NCBI GenBank assembly: GCA_017416845.1
Contig: JAFQBA010000117.1
Location: forward strand, 1-38,786
Source of the DNA: Clostridia bacterium
GTDB taxonomy: Bacteria > Bacillota > Clostridia > UMGS1810
Reading direction: 5' to 3'
Length of the DNA stretch: 38,786 nt
A program made the translations under genes and the position numbers. This document shows, piece after piece, positions 34,594 to 38,786 of this stretch. The stretch's first letter is position 1. Every line of letters begins with the position of its first letter. A model generated the notes under the pieces. The model had not been told where the DNA came from and made no database searches. It was given only the letters and a program-made list of their open reading frames with translations.

Positions 34594-34896
34594 TTATTTA
34601 ATATATTTTATTACTTTTCTGATTAGTGTTTTTAACAGCATAAGAGAAAAACTTATTCCGACAGTTGCCTGAAGGAAGTAGCCGAAAAATGTGTCAAATG
34701 AAGGACTTATTTTTTTCATTACCAAAATATTGCCCGCAACCAACAAAAAGCAAATCAGCTTGATTTCAAGTTCATTCCTTTTTTGTGCTGACATTTTTTT
34801 TGCTTTGGTTTTCACTCTTTCACAAGACACGCAATAGTTGTCTGCGCAAACTGAACCGGAATTATAAAATTGATTTTTTGTTACAGCATTATACAT
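34594..34896 (-). CDS. Small membrane protein with a cysteine-rich N-terminus, unknown function
   Basis: The protein has 100 residues. The first 35 carry three cysteines in CADNYCVSC, a pattern able to bind metal or form a disulfide. The next part is basic (RVKTKAKKMSAQKR). Two hydrophobic helices follow (LICFLLVAGNILVM and FFGYFLQATVGISFSLMLL), then a basic tail (IRKVIKYIK). GGAGG lies eight bases before the ATG, which supports translation. I recognise no family. It sits alone between two SGNH hydrolase genes. Confidence 0.65.
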   Translation of the reverse strand: MYNAVTKNQFYNSGSVCADNYCVSCERVKTKAKKMSAQKRNELEIKLICFLLVAGNILVMKKISPSFDTFFGYFLQATVGISFSLMLLKTLIRKVIKYIK

Positions 34897-35031
34897 AAGA
34901 TTAACCTCCTGTCGGTTTTGTTTGTTTTTGTTCTTTAATCAAAGTATAATGCACGATGTGTCCCATAAAAAGTACACCTTGTCAAATTTTAGATAAATAT
35001 TATCATAAAAATGAAAATAATTCAAATACAT

Positions 35032-35074
35032 AAGGCGGTATATCTCAGGACATATCCTTAAGACATACCGCCTT
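35032..35074. terminator. Hairpin downstream of the GxDLY/SGNH hydrolase gene
   Basis: AAGGCGGTAT (35032-35041) pairs with ATACCGCCTT (35065-35074), with further short pairs (TCT/AGA, GGA/TCC) inside. It lies 24 bases past the stop of the minus-strand gene. The flanks are weak in T, so it is a probable rather than certain terminator. The rest of 34897-35097 shows nothing firm, although TTGACA occurs on the minus strand near 34980 without a matching -10. Confidence 0.55.
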
Positions 35075-35097
35075 TAATTTGATTTATGATAAAAATT

Positions 35098-36141
35098 TTA
35101 AAGCAAAGGTTTTATTGTTTTTTCCATTCTGTCTGCCATGAGCATAAAACCAAGGTCATTAGGATGCAAGCAATCCACCGAACACGAGTCCCATCTTTCT
35201 CCCCAAAATTCTTCGCCGTCAACATAATACACATTCCTGTCTCCCGAAGCGAGTGCTCTTTCGTAGATTTCTTTAATTATATCACGTCTTTCATACCAGT
35301 TTATGCCGCATTTGAAGTTGGTGGTCGGTGCGGTTACCATAATTATTGGGGTGTTGGGGCATAGATCACGATAATGCTTGTAGAATTTTTCGTGAGTTTC
35401 CTTCAAAAACTCGGGTGTCGGAGCGTTGTTGTCATAATCCATCACAAAAATGTCGGGATTAACAGATGCTATGTAATCAGCCATGGCAAGCTCTCCGAAA
35501 GCACTTCCCGAAAAGCCGAGATTTATGTGGTCAAAATCCAGGCGGTTTGAGAGCAGGTTTGTGTATGCAAGACCGGGTCTTGAAGCACATGCCCCCTGGG
35601 TTATGGATGAACCGTAGAACAAAACTTTTTTATTGCATTCATAATCCGGAGCTTTTTCAAATAGTGCTTTTTCGCAAAGACCAATATACACATCGTCAAC
35701 GTCAATATATAGCGGAAAATTTATGGTTATCAGTCTTTTTTCGGCAGTTTCAAATTTGCATATGCCGTCATAGCCGTCTTTTGCATCAACAGGTGGAACA
35801 AACATTTTTCTAAACCTTTTGTTTTCATAAAGGTCAAAGCCTGCCTTGCCCGTGAGGGGCATGTGGGGTGATGCTTGTTGCATAGGAAGTTTAACACTTA
35901 TTGCAACATATGGCGAATCAGTCACAAAACGAATTCTTCCGCCGGCGGTGTTTGTGTGCTGGATCAGCGTACCTTCATTCACATTCCTTGCGGCATCTTC
36001 GGGCATTCTTCTGAATTTTTCGTCATAAAGAAGTCCGAAAAGGCAAAAATCATTTTTCTTAACATTGTAAAATACAATGTCGGGCTCATTGATATTTGTA
36101 TCAACGACAAAATTTTTATCTATCTCATGAAGTTTTTTCAT
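35098..36141 (-). CDS. GxDLY-type SGNH/GDSL hydrolase
   Basis: This protein of 347 residues has two parts. The N-terminal beta-rich domain contains GFDLYENKRF, the signature after which the GxDLY domain is named. The C-terminal SGNH domain has the nucleophile block YGSSITQG, the Gly block GFSGSAFGE and the Asp-His block DCLHPND. The usual GxND Asn block is DYDNNAP here. There is no signal peptide, so it acts inside the cell, probably on acyl groups of carbohydrates. GGAGG stands before the ATG at 36141; an upstream start at 36156 is less likely. It diverges from the response regulator gene. Confidence 0.85.
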   Translation of the reverse strand: MKKLHEIDKNFVVDTNINEPDIVFYNVKKNDFCLFGLLYDEKFRRMPEDAARNVNEGTLIQHTNTAGGRIRFVTDSPYVAISVKLPMQQASPHMPLTGKAGFDLYENKRFRKMFVPPVDAKDGYDGICKFETAEKRLITINFPLYIDVDDVYIGLCEKALFEKAPDYECNKKVLFYGSSITQGACASRPGLAYTNLLSNRLDFDHINLGFSGSAFGELAMADYIASVNPDIFVMDYDNNAPTPEFLKETHEKFYKHYRDLCPNTPIIMVTAPTTNFKCGINWYERRDIIKEIYERALASGDRNVYYVDGEEFWGERWDSCSVDCLHPNDLGFMLMADRMEKTIKPLL

Positions 36142-36162
36142 TTTAATCGCCTCCAAGGTTTA

Positions 36163-36190
36163 ATTATACTTTAATATTAAAAAAAGTCAA
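36163..36190 (-). promoter_or_regulatory. Promoter of the GxDLY/SGNH hydrolase gene
   Basis: On the minus strand TTGACT (36185-36190), 16-base spacer, TATAAT (36163-36168), 22 bases before the ATG. Confidence 0.75.
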
Positions 36191-36223
36191 GTTTAATAAT
36201 GATAAAAACAGACCGTTGTTTCG

Positions 36224-36269
36224 AATAATAGCAAATAATAGTGACTTTTCGGTTCTTATGTGGTATAAT
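36224..36269 (+). promoter_or_regulatory. Promoter of the LytTR two-component operon with direct repeats
   Basis: TATAAT (36264-36269) is preceded by TGG (extended -10); a weak -35, GTGACT (36241-36246), is 17 bases away. Two copies of AATAATAG at 36224-36231 and 36234-36241 repeat at exactly 10 bases, one helical turn, just upstream of the -35. Such phasing suggests a regulator site, maybe for the encoded LytTR protein itself. Confidence 0.6.
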
Positions 36270-36302
36270 CAAAAAAATGATTTTGCAAAAGAGGTGAGCC
36301 GC

Positions 36303-37028
36303 ATGAAGAAAGAAATAGAAATATATATGTGTGATGATGATGAAAGCTTTATGAAATCAACATCCTTGTTAATTATGAGTTTGATAGGAGAAAACAGAAG
36401 CGTAAAAATAACAGAGTTTTCAGATGGTGATTCACTTATAAAACAGTGCGAAACAACTATTCCGGATGTAGTGTTTTTGGACATTGATATGCCGAGAATG
36501 AGCGGATTTGAAATTGCCGACAAATTACACGCTAACAACATGGACATATGTATAATATTTTTGACATCATATGATGATATGGTTTATCAATCGTGGACAT
36601 ACCAACCCTTTTGGTTTATTCGCAAATCATGTCTTCAAGATTTTAAAACTGTTATTCCAAGATTGCTGACAAAAATAGATTCAATTCATGAAAATTATAA
36701 CAGTAATGCTGAATTGATTATACACGGAAAAAACTATTTGATTAATTTAAAAACTGTAAGCCGTATATGTTCATTCAAACATTACATACATATTGAAGAT
36801 ATATCAGGCAGGATAATTGAAGTAAGAGCTAAAATATCTGATATAAAGAATCAGCTTTCGGATATGCATTTTACACAAATTCAAAAGGGTGTAATTGTTA
36901 ATTTGAGATTTGTGCATAAAATAACCAGTCGATGCGTAGTTTTTCATGACGGAACTAAACATAACATAAGCAGGCTTTTTCTTAAGAACTGCCAAAGTGA
37001 CTTTCAAAGATACATAAGGAGCAAATGA
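36303..37028 (+). CDS. LytTR-family response regulator (AgrA-like)
   Basis: This response regulator of 241 residues has a receiver domain with acidic pocket D11-D13, phosphoacceptor Asp60 (FLDIDMP), Thr/Ser in FLTSYDD and Lys108 in FWFIRKS. The C-terminal half is a LytTR DNA-binding domain. It should be phosphorylated by the histidine kinase encoded next and act on promoters with LytTR repeats. The ATG at 36303 is preceded by GAGGTGA; the frame extends upstream but without a better start. Confidence 0.9.
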   Translation: MKKEIEIYMCDDDESFMKSTSLLIMSLIGENRSVKITEFSDGDSLIKQCETTIPDVVFLDIDMPRMSGFEIADKLHANNMDICIIFLTSYDDMVYQSWTYQPFWFIRKSCLQDFKTVIPRLLTKIDSIHENYNSNAELIIHGKNYLINLKTVSRICSFKHYIHIEDISGRIIEVRAKISDIKNQLSDMHFTQIQKGVIVNLRFVHKITSRCVVFHDGTKHNISRLFLKNCQSDFQRYIRSK

Positions 37029-37029
37029 T

Positions 37030-38328
37030 ATGGAAATTTTATTTGAGTTGGGAATAAATCTTGTTGAAACGTTTTTGATTGTTGAGTTTCTCACTCGATT
37101 TCTTGGTGCGAAGTATGAATCACCCAAATGTAATATTTTTTTCCTGATGGGGTGGTTTGTGATTTTTACAGAGCTTTGTATCAGAAATTTTATTACAGTC
37201 TTTGAAACTTTCAGTGCCTACATTCCTATTGTTTTGTATGTTACTTATGGAATTTTATGCTTGAAAGGTTCGTTTTTTGCAAAGGTTTGGGCATCGGTGC
37301 TGATTCATGTAATTCTTGCTGTGATAGCCATAATGACAAACCTCATTGTTTGTAATATTATTGGCTATGACCCCAACGCAATGATAACCGTTTTTAACGG
37401 AATCAGAATCATCAGTGTCATAATTACAAAAATAATATTGTTCTATGTTTCAAGGATTATTTTAAAAATTAAACATAATCAAAAATTGGAATATACAACA
37501 TGGGCAATGCTGATTGTAATTCCGGTTATATCTATTATATCTCTTTGTTTTCTGATGAAAGCCGCATTTGAATATGAAGAAGTAAAAGGCTATGTTTTGA
37601 TTGGTATGATTGGTATAGTCGTTGCAAACATTGTAACATATTATTTCTTTTATATCAGTGATAAACATCATGAGAACAAGCTTAAAATAAGTCTTTTGGA
37701 GCAACAAAATGAGAATGCTCTCAAAAATATTGAAGATTCTCAGAGCTACATAAATCAAATGAGAATTGTTAAACATGACATAAAGAATCAGCTTATGACA
37801 ATTTACAATTATATTAATTCGGGAAATACTGAGCAGGCATTGGACTATATTAAATCGATAACAGATGACCATTTGCCTGTTATCAGAAAATTAGTCACAA
37901 CAAAAAATGAAGCATTTAATGCGGTAATTAATTCTAAAACAGCCATTTGTGATTCCAAAAAGATTTTTGTTGAATTAAAGGTTGATGATGTTATTGAGAA
38001 AATTGATGCTGTTGATACAGTGATTCTTGTTGGAAATCTTTTTGATAATGCAATTGAGGCGGCGGAGTTGACAGATGCAAAGAGAATATGTCTTGAAATT
38101 AAAAAAGTAAATGACTATTTATCACTACTCATAAACAACAGTATATCGGAATCGATTTTAGACTCTAATGTTGAACTTATGTCCACCAAAACCGATAAAA
38201 CTCTTCATGGTATTGGTTTAAAGAGCGTTAAATCAATAGTAAAAAAATATAACGGTATGATAGACTTTTATGAAAAAGAGAATGAATTCTTTTGCCATGT
38301 AATTCTCGTTCCAAACAAAAATATATAA
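37030..38328 (+). CDS. GHKL sensor histidine kinase (AgrC-like)
   Basis: This membrane kinase of 432 residues has about six hydrophobic segments in the first 215, as in AgrC-type peptide sensors. A coiled linker is followed by the phosphoacceptor His249 in VKHDIKNQL, the N box NLFDNAIEAAE starting at Asn336 and the glycine box GIGLKSVKSIVKKY. It lacks an HisKA dimer domain of the classical type, consistent with the HPK10 group. GGAG lies nine bases before the ATG, and it begins one base after the response regulator stop. The ligand is unknown: no agrB or agrD is present in the window. Confidence 0.9.
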   Translation: MEILFELGINLVETFLIVEFLTRFLGAKYESPKCNIFFLMGWFVIFTELCIRNFITVFETFSAYIPIVLYVTYGILCLKGSFFAKVWASVLIHVILAVIAIMTNLIVCNIIGYDPNAMITVFNGIRIISVIITKIILFYVSRIILKIKHNQKLEYTTWAMLIVIPVISIISLCFLMKAAFEYEEVKGYVLIGMIGIVVANIVTYYFFYISDKHHENKLKISLLEQQNENALKNIEDSQSYINQMRIVKHDIKNQLMTIYNYINSGNTEQALDYIKSITDDHLPVIRKLVTTKNEAFNAVINSKTAICDSKKIFVELKVDDVIEKIDAVDTVILVGNLFDNAIEAAELTDAKRICLEIKKVNDYLSLLINNSISESILDSNVELMSTKTDKTLHGIGLKSVKSIVKKYNGMIDFYEKENEFFCHVILVPNKNI

Positions 38329-38334
38329 GCTTTC

Positions 38335-38370
38335 AAAAAATCACGATGATTATCTCATCGTGATTTTTTT
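38335..38370 (+). terminator. Rho-independent terminator after the kinase gene
   Basis: AAAAAATCACGATGA (38335-38349) pairs with TCATCGTGATTTTTT (38355-38369), a five-base loop, followed by T. The gap 38371-38542 holds one small perfect hairpin (ACATTTGA/TCAAATGT at 38416-38434) and otherwise nothing I can assign. Confidence 0.9.
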
Positions 38371-38542
38371 GTGTGATTTTTGCCTGAATTTGCGTAAGTT
38401 TTGCCAATGGGGTAGACATTTGAGAATCAAATGTTACAATGTAGATAATGTAGAAGAAGAGGATGAAATATTAAAATGTGGAGTGTGTCCGATAAATTGA
38501 CTGAATATTATTTGAAAAATAATCATGTTGATAGTAACAATA

Positions 38543-38670
38543 GCCAATTGGGGACGTACATTTTTTGGCACAACATATTGAAATGTTAACACTAAAGCCA
38601 ATTGAGCCAATTGGGGACGTACATTTTTTGGCACATTTTTTGGCACAACATATTGAAATGTTAACACTAA
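38543..38670. repeat. Two tandem REP units next to the RAYT gene
   Basis: The unit running from GCCAATTGGGGACG to GTTAACACTAA occurs twice, 38543-38595 (53 bases) and 38606-38670 (65 bases). The second copy is identical except for a 12-base internal duplication of ATTTTTTGGCAC. Within each copy GCCAA and TTGGC form the hairpin ends. GGGGACGT-type repeats with TTGGCAC ends are typical of REP sites beside RAYT genes in Firmicutes. Confidence 0.8.
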
Positions 38671-38681
38671 TATGGTATACT
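38653..38681 (+). promoter_or_regulatory. Promoter of the RAYT gene, with -35 inside the repeat
   Basis: TTGAAA (38653-38658), 17 bases, TATACT (38676-38681) preceded by TG (extended -10). The -35 and part of the spacer belong to the second repeat copy; the -10 lies just outside it. Confidence 0.7.
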
Positions 38682-38703
38682 TTTGTTGCAGAGGTGATTT
38701 TCA

Positions 38704-38786
38704 ATGAGTAGATTATCAAGAAAATACAGCGAAACGGGAGTATACCATATTTTGTTCAGAGGAGTAAATCAACAAAATATTTTTGA
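38704..38786 (+). CDS. REP-associated tyrosine transposase (RAYT), 5' part only
   Basis: The 27 residues visible before the window ends begin MSRLSRKYSETGVYHILFRG and continue VNQQNIF. This matches the N-terminus of Y1/IS200-like REP-associated transposases, which read similar to SxSGIYHIMLRGxNRQxIF. Single-strand DNA transposases of this kind copy or move the REP hairpins that flank them. The ATG is preceded by AGAGGTGA. The HUH histidines and catalytic Tyr lie beyond the window, so intactness cannot be judged. Confidence 0.8.
   Translation, partial: MSRLSRKYSETGVYHILFRGVNQQNIF

Noticed and set aside
38543..38670. CRISPR-like array
   Set aside because: Only two units, of unequal length and separated by ten bases related to the repeat itself, and no cas genes nearby.
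38434..38719. Two overlapping minus-strand reading frames of 77 and 82 codons with internal repeats
   Set aside because: They translate the tandem REP units and the RAYT promoter backwards; the repeated peptide is a product of the DNA repeat and there is no ribosome site.

Overview
This window looks like a chromosomal segment of a low-GC, spore-forming Firmicute of class Clostridia. The support is AGGAGG-type ribosome sites, sigma-A promoters close to consensus, HprK, the murB-rapZ-whiA block, the spoIIAA-spoIIAB-sigF sporulation operon, a short L28 and a zinc-type L32, and the gene pairs valS-folC and der-plsY. The start of the window carries a palindromic intergenic element of a kind I associate with Oscillospiraceae-like genomes. 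I cannot name a species. I see no rRNA, tRNA, CRISPR array or prophage.

Layout. (1) 149-6236, minus strand: a tightly coupled catabolic operon read from a TTGAAA-17-TATACT promoter. Its order is AGPS/GlcD-type flavoprotein, HdrD/GlcF-like iron-sulfur protein, class II aldolase, PfkB-family sugar kinase, IolB isomerase and ManA-type isomerase. The last half of the inositol pathway (IolB, IolC, IolJ) is present, but the usual first half (IolG, IolE, IolD) is replaced by an oxidase pair. (2) 6523-8002: an AI-2E-family membrane protein and rpmB. (3) 8215-16325, plus strand: hprK, ROK glucokinase, murB, rapZ, whiA and dnaE. The yvcK gene usually found between rapZ and whiA is missing. (4) 16580-21715: pfkA, a small membrane protein, valS and folC. 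(5) 21794-22918: a secreted protein with two stalk-like repeats and its own perfect-consensus promoter. (6) 23236-24777: the spoIIA operon, preceded by two strong hairpins and a sigma-H-like promoter. (7) 24867-31733: ROK repressor, pgeF, DUF177 protein-rpmF, a HAD phosphatase, a PDZ/radical-SAM DUF512 protein, der and plsY.

(8) 31835-36141: an accessory-looking stretch with a class II (Ntn) amidotransferase-like protein, two tandem paralogous cytoplasmic SGNH hydrolases, a small two-helix membrane protein and a larger GxDLY/SGNH hydrolase on the minus strand. A palindromic repeat sits between the promoter and the gene of the second SGNH hydrolase. (9) 36303-38328: an AgrA/AgrC-type two-component system with no AgrB or AgrD nearby. 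(10) 38543-38786: the start of a REP-associated tyrosine transposase (RAYT), cut by the window end, behind two copies of its presumed repeat. The repeat itself supplies the -35 box of the transposase promoter.

The best candidates for something undescribed are the oxidase-plus-iolJCB-manA operon, whose iron-sulfur subunit keeps its two ferredoxin motifs but has lost the CCG cysteines, and the amidotransferase/SGNH cluster. Everything else is mostly standard clostridial core genome.
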